A DNA stretch of 64,000 nucleotides from CF-46 sp042408445. Its GTDB lineage: Bacteria; Chloroflexota; Limnocylindria; Limnocylindrales; CSP1-4. The DNA lies in the NCBI GenBank assembly GCA_042408445.1, contig JBHORC010000040.1, positions 62,001 to 126,000 of the forward strand. Reading direction: 5' to 3'. The notes beneath the pieces are model-generated. The model did not search any database, was not told where the DNA came from, and was given only the letters and a program-made list of their open reading frames with translations. Position 1 is the first letter of the stretch; each line of letters opens with the position of its first letter. The translations under genes were made by a program, and so were the position numbers. Of this stretch, positions 53,199 to 61,318 are shown one piece after another.

Positions 53199-54794
53199 TC
53201 AGCTCGCCTCGCGGGTCCGGAGCCGGGACATCGGCGTCCGGTAGCGCGCGGCCTCCGCGAGGTGGTGCTCCAGCACCGCCTCCGCCGCGTCCAGATCCGC
53301 GATCGTCCGCGCAACTCGCAGGAGACGCTCGGTGCCGCGGCCGGACAGCCCCTCGAGATCGGCGAACGCAATCGCTCGGCGGGCCGTGACCGCGGTGAGC
53401 CGGCAGGCAGACCGAAGCGCGCGGCCGCCGAGGCGTCCGTTCAGCGTGCCCGACCGCGAGATCTGGATGCTGCGTGCCGCGGCGATCCGCTGCGCCACGG
53501 CGGTGGAGCCCTCCGGGTCGCGACCGGCGACGAGAGCGGAGGGGGCGACCCGCGGCATGGTGACCCAGAGATCGATCCGGTCGCGGAGCGGGCCCGACAC
53601 GCGGGCCGCGTACCGCTCCGGCAGCCCCGGCGAGCAGGAGCAGATCGACTCGGGGTCGCCGGCGTTCCCGCACGGACACGGGTTCATCGCGGCGATCAGC
53701 TGGAAGCGCGCCGGAAACCGGGTCGCCCGGCCCACCCGCGACACCGAGACGTAGCCGTCCTCGAGCGGTTGGCGCAGCGACTCGAGCACGTCCCGGGAGA
53801 ACTCCGGCAGCTCGTCGAGGAAGAGCACGCCGTGGTCCGCGAGGGTCACCTCGCCGGGCGAGAGCCGTGGACCGCCGCCGACCATCGCCGCGTAGGACAG
53901 CGTGTGATGGGGAGCGCGAAACGGCGCAGCCCGGCGAAGGCCCTCGATCGGGCCCTCGCCCGCGACCGAGGCGACGATCGTCGCGGTCAGCGCCTCGTCA
54001 TCGCCGAGCGGTGGCAGGAGCCCGGGGACCGTCCGGGCGAGCAAGGTCTTGCCGGATCCCGGCGGTCCGGCGAACAGGAGGCCGTGTCCGCCCGCCAGCG
54101 CGACCTCCAGCGCCCGCCGCGCCTCCAGCTGGCCCCGGACCTCGGCCAGGTCCGGGACATCCGGCTCGGGAGAACGCGCCGCAACCACACGACCATCATC
54201 CAGGCCCGCGCCGCGAGTCGAGGCCGCTTCGCGACGAGCCCCCGCAAGCTCGAGGCGCGCCGGCTCCGTCCGCGCCCGCTGGCTCCGCCGGCTGCGGACC
54301 GCATCGACGGCCTCGGCGAGCGACGAGACACCGACGATCTCGACCTCCTCGACCAGCCGCGCCTCCGCGATCGACTCCGCGGGGACGATCGCCCTCCGTA
54401 CGCCGCGGCGACGAAGCGCCGAGACCATCGGCAGGACGCCGGGGACGCTCCGCACCTCGCCGCCGAGCGAGAGCTCGCCGATCAGCGCGACGGGCCCCAG
54501 GCCGGCGCGGACCTGCTCCGACCCGAGCAGGATCCCGATCGCGATCGCGAGGTCCAGCGAGGCGCCGGCCTTGCGCAGCTCCGCAGGGGCCAGATTGACC
54601 GTGATCCGTCGCGGCGGATGGCTGAAGCCCGCGTTCCGGATCGCACCTCGCGTCCGTTCCCGCGCCTCCTGCAGCGCCGCGTCCGCCAGGCCGACGATCG
54701 TGAACCCGGGCAGCCCGGGGGCGACGTCCACCTCGACGCGGATGACCCGTCCGTCGAGGCCGACGATCGTGGAGGACAGGACGGTCGCGAGCAC
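53199..54794 (-). CDS. comM: Mg-chelatase-like AAA ATPase ComM/YifB
   Basis: The 531-residue protein has an N-terminal Lon-substrate-like domain (VEVDVAPGLPGFTIVGLADAA), an AAA module with Walker A GPPGSGKT and Walker B GVLFLDELPEF, a four-cysteine insert (CPCGNAG...CSCSPG) and a Mg-chelatase C-terminal domain. ComM is a helicase that promotes branch migration in natural transformation. Paired with dprA it suggests DNA uptake capacity, though no ComEA/EC genes are here. TAGGGT ends 6 nt before the GTG. Confidence 0.95.
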   Translation of the reverse strand: MLATVLSSTIVGLDGRVIRVEVDVAPGLPGFTIVGLADAALQEARERTRGAIRNAGFSHPPRRITVNLAPAELRKAGASLDLAIAIGILLGSEQVRAGLGPVALIGELSLGGEVRSVPGVLPMVSALRRRGVRRAIVPAESIAEARLVEEVEIVGVSSLAEAVDAVRSRRSQRARTEPARLELAGARREAASTRGAGLDDGRVVAARSPEPDVPDLAEVRGQLEARRALEVALAGGHGLLFAGPPGSGKTLLARTVPGLLPPLGDDEALTATIVASVAGEGPIEGLRRAAPFRAPHHTLSYAAMVGGGPRLSPGEVTLADHGVLFLDELPEFSRDVLESLRQPLEDGYVSVSRVGRATRFPARFQLIAAMNPCPCGNAGDPESICSCSPGLPERYAARVSGPLRDRIDLWVTMPRVAPSALVAGRDPEGSTAVAQRIAAARSIQISRSGTLNGRLGGRALRSACRLTAVTARRAIAFADLEGLSGRGTERLLRVARTIADLDAAEAVLEHHLAEAARYRTPMSRLRTREAS

Positions 54795-54800
54795 GACCGG

Positions 54801-54806
54801 ACCCTA
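54801..54806 (-). promoter_or_regulatory. -10 box of leaderless comM-dprA promoter
   Basis: TAGGGT on the minus strand ends 6 nt before the comM GTG. Confidence 0.45.
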
Positions 54807-54854
54807 GCGGTCGCGGCTTATCCGGGGCTTAGGCGAGGATCACCGCGCGAGGTC

Positions 54855-54875
54855 GCGGCGACGGCGGGTCGCCGC
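54855..54875 (-). terminator. Hairpin behind the REC-ParA gene
   Basis: GCGGCGAC (54855-54862) and GTCGCCGC (54868-54875) form a perfect 8-bp stem with a 5-nt loop, 6 nt past the stop codon. It ends the tyrA-to-REC/ParA unit. Confidence 0.55.
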
Positions 54876-54881
54876 CGTCGA

Positions 54882-56063
54882 TCAGCTCCGGGCGAGCGCG
54901 ACCTGTCCGGCCGGGAGCGCGCGAGCCGCGGGCTCCTTGTCGACCGTCCGGGCAAAGTCGAGCAGCGAGCGCCCGAGCAGCGAATCCGCCTTCGTGAACA
55001 TGAACGGCGCGCCCGAGTTCAACGCGCTGATCGCGCCGCGGTACTCGTTCACGATCTGATAGTCGATCGTCCGCTTGAGCGCGCCCTCGGCGTTCTTCAC
55101 GTTGATCCCCGTGAAGGCATTCGAGCGGTTCAGGACGAGCTGCAGCTTCGCCGCCTCGTAGCCGAGATGACCGATCGTCTCGAGGACGAGCCGGACGTTC
55201 TTCAGGCACGAGAGATCGGCGGTCATGACGACGAACATCGTGTCGGCCGCCTCGAGGACGCCGAGGTTGATGTCGTTGAGCCGCTTGTCGATGTCGATGA
55301 GGACGTAGTCGTACAACCCGCGGAGGAGATCCAGGATCACCGGCATGTGCTCGGGCGTCACGAGCTCGGCCGTCTCGGGCGACGGCGGGGCGAGGAGCAG
55401 GTCGATCCCGGAGTCGTGCTTGACCATGACCTGCCGGACGAGGTCCGTGTCGATCGAGGGAGCGGAGACCAGATCGACGATCGACTTCTTGTCGAGGCCA
55501 AGATCGAGGAACACGCGGTGGTCGCCGAACTGGAGGTTGCCGTCGACGAGGGCGACCTTCCGGCCGAGCTCGCGATGGAGGGCGATCGCCGCGTTGATCG
55601 CGATCGTCGTCGTCCCCACGCCGTCCTTCGCGCCGTACAGGGCGAGCACGCGGCCGAGCGGTGGCCGCCCAACGAGCGTCTCGGACGGTGCGAACCGGGC
55701 GAGCAGGCTCTTGATCCGGGCCATGAGCTCGGCCGGGTGGAACGGCTTGATCAGGTAGTCGTCGGCCCCGGCCCGGAGGCCCCGGACCTTCTGCTCCACC
55801 TCGCGCTCCGCGGTGAGCATGATGATCGGGACGTGACCCGTCGCACCTTCCTCGGTGCGGATCTTCGTCGCGACCTGGTAGCCGTCGAGCTTCGGCAGCA
55901 TGACGTCGAGCAGGATCAGGTCCGGCGCCTCCGCTCCCCAGAGGCGAAAGCCCTCGGCGCCATCCGCGGCGATGACTACCTCGTAGCCCTCCTGCTTCAG
56001 CGTGTACTGGAGCAGGCGCTGAACGTTCGGGTCGTCATCGACCACGAGAATCTTGGCCGCCAT
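54882..56063 (-). CDS. Receiver-domain/ParA-like ATPase fusion (CpaE/TadZ-like)
   Basis: The 393-residue protein has an intact receiver domain (Asp9-Asp10-Asp11, phosphoacceptor Asp53, Lys106 in LIKPF) and a MinD/ParA-type domain from about 135. The deviant Walker A keeps the signature Lys146 but has Thr151 where the catalytic Lys of KGGVGKT should be, a feature of CpaE/TadZ proteins. These localise Tad/Flp pilus machinery; no tad genes are visible here. The ATG overlaps the hydrolase stop by 1 nt and has an AAGGAG site 4 nt upstream. Confidence 0.85.
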   Translation of the reverse strand: MAAKILVVDDDPNVQRLLQYTLKQEGYEVVIAADGAEGFRLWGAEAPDLILLDVMLPKLDGYQVATKIRTEEGATGHVPIIMLTAEREVEQKVRGLRAGADDYLIKPFHPAELMARIKSLLARFAPSETLVGRPPLGRVLALYGAKDGVGTTTIAINAAIALHRELGRKVALVDGNLQFGDHRVFLDLGLDKKSIVDLVSAPSIDTDLVRQVMVKHDSGIDLLLAPPSPETAELVTPEHMPVILDLLRGLYDYVLIDIDKRLNDINLGVLEAADTMFVVMTADLSCLKNVRLVLETIGHLGYEAAKLQLVLNRSNAFTGINVKNAEGALKRTIDYQIVNEYRGAISALNSGAPFMFTKADSLLGRSLLDFARTVDKEPAARALPAGQVALARS

Positions 56064-57082
56064 CAGTCTCCTTCCTGACCGCTCTCCCCAGGGGCGCTCG
56101 TCGGACCGACCGACGGCGGGATTATAGGCTCGCGCTCCCGGGTTCCGGAGAAGGCCTGACGGAGGAACGTCGACACCCGATCGTCCCATTCCGCCGGAGC
56201 CGCGGCCCGTGCCGCTCCGTGGTCCGCGCCCGGCACGATCCACTGCTCGACCGACGGCCCGCCGACCGCCGCCAGCCGCCGCCCGTCGCGCACCCGGACG
56301 GTCCGATCGCGATCGCCCTGGACGAGCAGGACCGGCACCGGCTCCACGAGCCGGAGGACGCGGGCCGGCTCGAGCGCCCGGAGATCGCCGCCGACCTGGC
56401 GCGAGGCCGCCCGGAAGAGTCGCCCGGCGAGGGCCCGCCGGAGCAGCCCGCCGATCGGGAGCCCCATCCGGTTCGCGATCGGGATCCGGAAGTCCGGCGC
56501 GACCGCCTCACCGACGATCGCCACGATCCGGGGCCGCGGTGCATCGACTGTCGCAGCGGGCCCGAAGGGATCGTGATCCGCCGCGGCGAGGGACCCGTCG
56601 CCGAGCGCCACGACGGAGGCGATTGCGACGGCGCCGCCCATCGACGACCCGACCAGCGCGACCCGTCGGATGCCGCGTTCTCCCAACCAGGCGAGGGCGC
56701 CGGCCACGTCCTCGATCTCGTGGAGCCCGAACGTCGTCAGCCCGTCGTCCGAGCCGCCATGTCCCCGGAAGTCGAGTCCGAGCACGCCGGCCGTCCGGCG
56801 CAGCGTCGGGCCGAGGGCGACGAGATCCGGAGCGACCGATCCCGTCCAGCCGTGGAGGACGAGGATCGCCTCGTACGGATCGGGGGCCCAGCTCGCCTCG
56901 CCGATCGCCGCCACGGCGCCGGCTGGTTCGGACGGCAGCCATCGGCCGTGCAGGCGCAGCCCGTCGCGGGACCGGAGCCGCACGACCTCACCGCCGAGCG
57001 CGTCGATCGCCGGCTGGAGGCCGTCCTCGTCCGGGCCCGTCCGCGGCGCGTCGAGGAGGCGCGTCGCGGCCCGGCCGATCAC
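56063..57082 (-). CDS. Alpha/beta hydrolase family protein
   Basis: The 339-residue protein has a hydrolase fold with the oxyanion strand AILVLHGWTGS, LDFRGHGGSDDG, the nucleophile elbow GSSMGG, Asp in LLVQGDRDRTV and the catalytic His in PGADHGAA. It belongs to the serine-hydrolase group with broad esterase/thioesterase/lipase substrates; the substrate is unknown. The GTG at 57082 forms GTGA with the SPFH stop. The C-terminal tail overlies a perfect TATAAT that may serve the next gene. Confidence 0.88.
   Translation of the reverse strand: MIGRAATRLLDAPRTGPDEDGLQPAIDALGGEVVRLRSRDGLRLHGRWLPSEPAGAVAAIGEASWAPDPYEAILVLHGWTGSVAPDLVALGPTLRRTAGVLGLDFRGHGGSDDGLTTFGLHEIEDVAGALAWLGERGIRRVALVGSSMGGAVAIASVVALGDGSLAAADHDPFGPAATVDAPRPRIVAIVGEAVAPDFRIPIANRMGLPIGGLLRRALAGRLFRAASRQVGGDLRALEPARVLRLVEPVPVLLVQGDRDRTVRVRDGRRLAAVGGPSVEQWIVPGADHGAARAAAPAEWDDRVSTFLRQAFSGTREREPIIPPSVGPTSAPGESGQEGD
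56121..56126 (-). promoter_or_regulatory. Internal -10 box for the REC-ParA gene
   Basis: A consensus TATAAT on the minus strand lies inside the end of the hydrolase gene, 57 nt before the REC-ParA ATG. Such AT-rich sequence stands out in this genome and suggests independent expression of the last gene. Confidence 0.5.
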
Positions 57083-57999
57083 CGCGCGGGCGACTCGCCG
57101 CTGCCGCCCGTCCGACCCGGTCCGGCGCTCATCCCGCCTTCGATGAACCCGCTGATCGGCTCCAGGAGGCGGGTGAACTCCGTCGGGATGACGAACTTCG
57201 TGGAGGGGCTCGCGCCGAGCGCCTTGAGCGCCTCGAGGTACTGGAGGGCCATCGTCTTCTGGTCGATGCCCGCGGCCGCGCCGTAGATCCGCGTCAGCGC
57301 CTCGCTGAAGCCCTCCGCGCGGAGGATCGCCGCCTGGCGCTCGCCCTCGGCCTTCAGGATCTCGGACTGCTTCTGGCCTTCGGCGACGTTGATCGCCGAC
57401 TGGCGCGAACCTTCGGATTCGGTGATGACGGCGCGCCGCGTCCGCTCAGCCGAGAGCTGGCGGTTCATCGCCTCCTGGACGTCGCGCGGCGGGATGATCT
57501 CGCGGATCTCGACGGTCGTGACCTTGCCGCCCCAGCGCTCCGTGACCTCGTCGAGCTTCACCCGGAGGACCTCGTTGATCTGGTCCCGCTTCGAGAGCAC
57601 CTCGTCCAGCGAGATGTCACCGATGACGGCGCGGAGCGTCGTGGAGGCGATGCCGAGCAGCATGCTGTCGAGGCGCTGCGGGGCGAGCACGCTCTTCAGC
57701 GGATCCGCGATCCGCCAGTACACGAGGAAGTCGACGTTGATCGGCGCGTTGTCGCGGGTGATCGTCGTCTGGCTCGGGACCTCGGTGAGGGTCTCGCGCA
57801 GGTCGACCTTGACCGGTCGATCGATCACGGGGACGAGGAAGCGCAGGCCCGCGTCGCGGACCATCGTCTCGTTCGTCCGGCCCAGCCGGAACACGACCAT
57901 CTTCTCGTACTGCTGGACGACACGAACCGACAGATACAGGAGCACCAGGAGCACGACCGCCACGAAGACGGCAGCTGCGAGCACGATCGCGAAGTCCAC
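57079..57999 (-). CDS. SPFH/stomatin-like membrane protein (slipin type)
   Basis: The 306-residue protein has an N-terminal transmembrane helix (about 4-24), an SPFH/Band 7 domain (about 25-190, with RVVQQYEKMVVFRLGR, RLVPV-type and IIPPRDVQEAMNRQLSAER segments) and an Ala/Glu-rich coiled coil. Slipins assemble into membrane microdomains and are usually paired with NfeD proteins, as here: nfeD precedes it by 25 nt. The GTG start is preceded by GAGGG. Confidence 0.93.
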   Translation of the reverse strand: MDFAIVLAAAVFVAVVLLVLLYLSVRVVQQYEKMVVFRLGRTNETMVRDAGLRFLVPVIDRPVKVDLRETLTEVPSQTTITRDNAPINVDFLVYWRIADPLKSVLAPQRLDSMLLGIASTTLRAVIGDISLDEVLSKRDQINEVLRVKLDEVTERWGGKVTTVEIREIIPPRDVQEAMNRQLSAERTRRAVITESEGSRQSAINVAEGQKQSEILKAEGERQAAILRAEGFSEALTRIYGAAAGIDQKTMALQYLEALKALGASPSTKFVIPTEFTRLLEPISGFIEGGMSAGPGRTGGSGESPAR

Positions 58000-58024
58000 G
58001 GAAATCCCTCTTAGCGGTGCGACA

Positions 58025-59389
58025 TCAGGGTAGTGCGCCCGGCGCCGCCTCGACGACGGCGGTCAGCCCGTCGAGCGACACGACCCGGACCGGCGTCCCA
58101 CGTTCCAGCGGACGATCGTCGGCCGTCCGCGCCGACCACTCCTCGCCGGCAGCCCGGATCGAGCCGACGGGCGTGAGCGGACGCTCGACCAGACCGACGG
58201 TTCCGGTCGCGACGAGCGCCGATGGCAGGTCGGCGGGTGGCGTCATCCGCCGCGTCCGGATCGCCATCGTCGTGATCAGCAGCCCGAGCGCGGCAGCCGT
58301 CACGGACGCGACGATCAGGAGCGGAAGGGCGACCCGTGTGTCGGGACCGAGCGGACCGGGCTGGCTGTAGAGCGCAGATCCACCAAGGACGAACGCAGCC
58401 AGGCCGCCGACGGTCAGCAGGCCGTGGCTCGGGATCGCCGGCTCGAGGGCGAACAGGGCGAGGCCGATCCCGACGAGCACGAGGCCGGCGATGTTCGTCG
58501 GCAGATTCGCGAAGCCGACGAACGACAGGAGGATCGCGATCACGCCGAAGATCCCGAGGACGATGCTCGGGGATTGCAGCTCGAACAGGAGCATCAGGGC
58601 GCCGGCGGTGAACAGGAGGAACGCGACGTTCGGGTCGACGAGGAGCTGGACGATGCCCTGGAACGGGGTCGTCGCCGCCTCCTCGATCGGGGCGGCGGCG
58701 AGGGCGAGCGTGAGGTCGTGGCCCGCGACCTGGACGACGCGTCCGTCCGCGGCGGCGATCACGTCGCCGATCGTCGAGGCAATCCCGTCGACGGCACCGA
58801 GGCTGACGGCCTCATCGGCAGGCGACGAGCGTGCGTCACTCACCGTGGACGCTGCCCAGTCGGTCGGCCGGTGGCGGACGCTCGCGATCGACCGGATCCA
58901 CGCGATCGCGTCGTTCTTCACCTTGTCGCCGAGCGTGCCGGGGATGTCCTGGCCGTTCGCGTCGATCGGCGACGCCGCCCCGATCCGGGTGCCGGGCGCC
59001 ATGAACGCGAGGTTCGCCGACAGCGTGATGAAGGTTCCGGCGCTCGCCGCGTAGCCGCCGGCCGGTGCGACCCAGACGATCACCGGGACCTTGGCGCCGA
59101 GGATCGTGCTGACGATGTCCTGCGTCGAGTCGAAGCTGCCACCCGGCGTGTTCAGCCGGATGACGACCGCTGCGGCGCCGTCGCCGGCCGCGGCGGCGAG
59201 GCCGCTCCGGATCGTCGAGGCCATGACGCCGTCGACCTCACCGGTGGCCGGCAGGACGACGACCGCGCCGCGGCTCGCTCCCGATGTCGGCGCGACGGCC
59301 AGCAGGAGCAGCGCGAGGGCCCCGATCATCGCGATCGGGCCCGCCCGGCGAACAACGTGACGGTTCATTCCAGTGACTCTCGTCGTCAT
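58025..59389 (-). CDS. nfeD: NfeD-family membrane serine protease (long form)
   Basis: The 454-residue protein has a signal segment (about 14-35), a ClpP-like serine protease domain (RLNTPGGSFDSTQDIV, then PAGGYAASAGTFI with the catalytic Ser), four or five transmembrane helices (about 240-380) and a C-terminal OB-fold. Long NfeD proteins cleave stomatin partners and membrane proteins. The ATG at 59389 overlaps the Nudix stop as ATGA; an ATG at 59368 is the alternative and would follow a TACGAT box. It pairs with the SPFH gene downstream. Confidence 0.92.
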   Translation of the reverse strand: MTTRVTGMNRHVVRRAGPIAMIGALALLLLAVAPTSGASRGAVVVLPATGEVDGVMASTIRSGLAAAAGDGAAAVVIRLNTPGGSFDSTQDIVSTILGAKVPVIVWVAPAGGYAASAGTFITLSANLAFMAPGTRIGAASPIDANGQDIPGTLGDKVKNDAIAWIRSIASVRHRPTDWAASTVSDARSSPADEAVSLGAVDGIASTIGDVIAAADGRVVQVAGHDLTLALAAAPIEEAATTPFQGIVQLLVDPNVAFLLFTAGALMLLFELQSPSIVLGIFGVIAILLSFVGFANLPTNIAGLVLVGIGLALFALEPAIPSHGLLTVGGLAAFVLGGSALYSQPGPLGPDTRVALPLLIVASVTAAALGLLITTMAIRTRRMTPPADLPSALVATGTVGLVERPLTPVGSIRAAGEEWSARTADDRPLERGTPVRVVSLDGLTAVVEAAPGALP

Positions 59390-59997
59390 CGTACCGCCGC
59401 ACGGTCGCGGAGGAATTCGAACGCGAGGCGGCTCCACGTCTCCAGGTCGTCGAGAACCTCGGCGACGCGCTCCGTCGGAACGAACGACCCGGCGAGCTTC
59501 TCGGTCTCGCGGATCTCGACCGGCCGTCCCGCGGCGTCCGCCTCGTACACGAGGCCGAGGTGGACGCGGCCGACCGGCGTGGTGTCGTCGTTCAGGAGAC
59601 CGACGAACCGGAACTCCGGAACGAAGTCGACGACGAGCTCCTCGAGCCACTCCCTGCGAAGCGCACCCGACAGGTCGCCACCGCGGGCGTCGTCCTCCGG
59701 GTTCACGTGACCGCCGACGCCGATCGACCATCGATCGTGGAGACGGGCGTCGCCCCCGGCCCGTGTCCGGCGCATCAGGAACCAGGCATCGCCGTCGCGG
59801 AGGACCGGGTACGGGATCACCTGCTTCCAGGATTCGTCCGACTCCATCTCCGAGCGGGGGCGATGGTCTGCGCGCTCGCGGATGAGGCTCGCGACGGCTC
59901 CCGGATCACCATCGCGGATCCCGAGCCACGTGGAGCCCTGCCCGAGCACCCGGACCACGTCGTCCGTCGGCACGACGAGGACGAGCTCGTCGGTCAC
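59386..59997 (-). CDS. Nudix hydrolase domain protein
   Basis: The 203-residue protein has the Nudix box in the form GGHVNPED-(8 residues)-LSGALRREWLEEL, slightly irregular at the start but with the REWLEEL metal-binding core. A preceding all-beta part includes WSIGVGGH. Nudix enzymes hydrolyse nucleoside diphosphate derivatives; the extra residues before and after suggest a NUDIX-type phosphoesterase with its own N-terminal domain of about 60 residues. The GTG forms GTGA with the tyrA stop. The substrate is unknown. Confidence 0.85.
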   Translation of the reverse strand: MTDELVLVVPTDDVVRVLGQGSTWLGIRDGDPGAVASLIRERADHRPRSEMESDESWKQVIPYPVLRDGDAWFLMRRTRAGGDARLHDRWSIGVGGHVNPEDDARGGDLSGALRREWLEELVVDFVPEFRFVGLLNDDTTPVGRVHLGLVYEADAAGRPVEIRETEKLAGSFVPTERVAEVLDDLETWSRLAFEFLRDRAAVR

Positions 59998-60887
59998 GGT
60001 CGCTCGTCGCCCCGGCGACGCCCGTCGGCCGCGCCGTTCGCGCGTTCCGAGGCGGCCTCGCTGTCGAGGATCCGGCGTGCCGCGGCGAGACGGCGCTCGG
60101 CACGGTGGGCGGCGTCCGGCTGCCGGAGATCGTCCGCCCAGGCCGCCAGCGCATCCGACAGATCGGACAGCCGAGCCGCGACGGCATCCGCATTCGTCGC
60201 CAGGATTCCCGTGCCCATCGCGACGTCGCCGCGGGCGAGCCTCGTCATGCCGGCCCAACCCGACGACGCGAGCGATTCGGCACGCGTCCACTCGGCGGAC
60301 GCGGCTGCGGTCTCGACGAGCGCGGCCGACACGACCAGCGGCACGTGGCTGATCCACGCGACGGCGTTGTCGTGGTCATCCGCTGACATCCGGACGGGGA
60401 TCGCGCCACAGGCGGCGACGAGCGCCTCGACGCGAGCCACTCCCTCGGCGTCCGGTGGATTCGTGGGCACGATCACCCAGGGTCGGCCGCGGAACAGCTC
60501 CGCGTCGCCGGCCGCGTAGCCGCTGGTCTCGCGCCCGGCGAGCGGGTGCCCGCCCACGAACCGCAGGCCCGCGACCCTGGCTCGCGCCACGATCTCGGCC
60601 TTCGTGCTCACGACGTCGGTGACAACCGTCTCGGGAGACAACGCCGATCCGAGACCGGCGAGGGCGTCGACCAGATCGAGGGCCGCGAGGGGTGGCGCGG
60701 CGAGAACGACGAGGTCGGCGTCGGTGACCGCGTCGGCCAGACTCGTCGCGGCGCGAACGCCGTCGGGCCCGGCACGCCGAGGCCCGTCACCGCTCGGTGT
60801 CCACGCCGACACCTGCCAGCCGGTGACCGCGACGGCGCGCGCGATCGAGCCGCCGATGAGGCCGAGGCCAAGGATCGCGATTCGCAC
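59994..60887 (-). CDS. tyrA: Prephenate dehydrogenase (TyrA)
   Basis: The 297-residue enzyme starts with the NAD-binding MRIAILGLGLIGGS. It carries DVVSTKAEIV and the substrate loop GGHPLAGRETSG, then a helical dimerisation domain ending in a disordered Arg/Ala tail. It oxidises prephenate (or arogenate) toward tyrosine. No ACT feedback domain is fused. CATACT ends 6 nt before the GTG. It heads a unit whose later members (Nudix, NfeD, SPFH) have no obvious link to aromatic synthesis. Confidence 0.92.
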   Translation of the reverse strand: MRIAILGLGLIGGSIARAVAVTGWQVSAWTPSGDGPRRAGPDGVRAATSLADAVTDADLVVLAAPPLAALDLVDALAGLGSALSPETVVTDVVSTKAEIVARARVAGLRFVGGHPLAGRETSGYAAGDAELFRGRPWVIVPTNPPDAEGVARVEALVAACGAIPVRMSADDHDNAVAWISHVPLVVSAALVETAAASAEWTRAESLASSGWAGMTRLARGDVAMGTGILATNADAVAARLSDLSDALAAWADDLRQPDAAHRAERRLAAARRILDSEAASERANGAADGRRRGDERP

Positions 60888-60893
60888 CCGCCG

Positions 60894-60899
60894 AGTATG
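60894..60899 (-). promoter_or_regulatory. -10 box of leaderless tyrA promoter
   Basis: CATACT on the minus strand ends 6 nt before the tyrA GTG. The inverted repeat at 60916-60954 covers its -35 zone. Confidence 0.45.
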
Positions 60900-60915
60900 T
60901 CAGGCGGTTCCTCGC

Positions 60916-60954
60916 CGGGGTCATGCGTGGACGCGCCCGCGGCTCATGACCCCG
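60916..60954. repeat. Perfect 10-bp inverted repeat
   Basis: CGGGGTCATG (60916-60925) and CATGACCCCG (60945-60954) flank a 19-nt GC-rich centre in the 106-nt gap between tyrA and the zinc-ribbon gene. It may be the terminator of the zinc-ribbon gene or an operator on the tyrA promoter. Confidence 0.55.
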
Positions 60955-60993
60955 ACGACGGCAGTCAGCGGGGGTGGATCACGACCCCGGCGG

Positions 60994-61245
60994 CTACGAG
61001 CCGGCGGGCTTCCGGCGTCGACCGACGCGACGATCGGCCTGACGCCGCTCCGCCTCGACGTCCGGCGGGCCCGGGTCGTCGGCCGGGTTCAGCCGCCGAT
61101 TCGCCGTTCGGCGCTGGACCTCGCGGCGTTCGACATTCAGGAACGCGCCGCAGCGCGGGCATCGCCGCTCCTCGGCGAACAGCGAGTCGAGCGGCACGAC
61201 GGTGTAGATCTGGCGACCGCACGACCAGCAGGCGATGTTGGGCAT
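60994..61245 (-). CDS. Small zinc-ribbon protein with basic tail (83 aa)
   Basis: The 83-residue protein has two Cys pairs (CWSCG at 6-10 and CPRCGAF about 24 residues on) that form a zinc ribbon, followed by a strongly Arg-rich tail (NVERREVQRRTANRRLN, later RRQADRRVGRRRK) fit for nucleic-acid contact. No family is recognised. The ATG at 61245 lies 6 nt behind TACGAT, which rules out the longer frame. Bacterial DNA/RNA-binding or regulatory role is only a guess. Confidence 0.7.
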   Translation of the reverse strand: MPNIACWSCGRQIYTVVPLDSLFAEERRCPRCGAFLNVERREVQRRTANRRLNPADDPGPPDVEAERRQADRRVGRRRKPAGS

Positions 61246-61251
61246 CGCGGC

Positions 61252-61257
61252 ATCGTA
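61252..61257 (-). promoter_or_regulatory. -10 box of leaderless zinc-ribbon gene
   Basis: TACGAT on the minus strand ends 6 nt before the ATG at 61245. Confidence 0.5.
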
Positions 61258-61265
61258 GCGGACCA

Positions 61266-61284
61266 TCCGCCGGCGTCCGGCGGA
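61266..61284 (-). terminator. Hairpin behind the Pro/His-rich gene
   Basis: TCCGCCGG (61266-61273) and CCGGCGGA (61277-61284) form an 8-bp stem with a 3-nt loop, 34 nt past the stop codon. Confidence 0.5.
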
Positions 61285-61318
61285 GGGTCTCCGTGGCCGC
61301 CGGCAGCGCGGCGACCGG

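Noticed and set aside
51360..56078. 1572-codon plus-strand open frame
   Set aside because: It is antisense to the CAP, dprA, comM and REC-ParA genes, all with clear motifs. Composition is that of a shadow frame.
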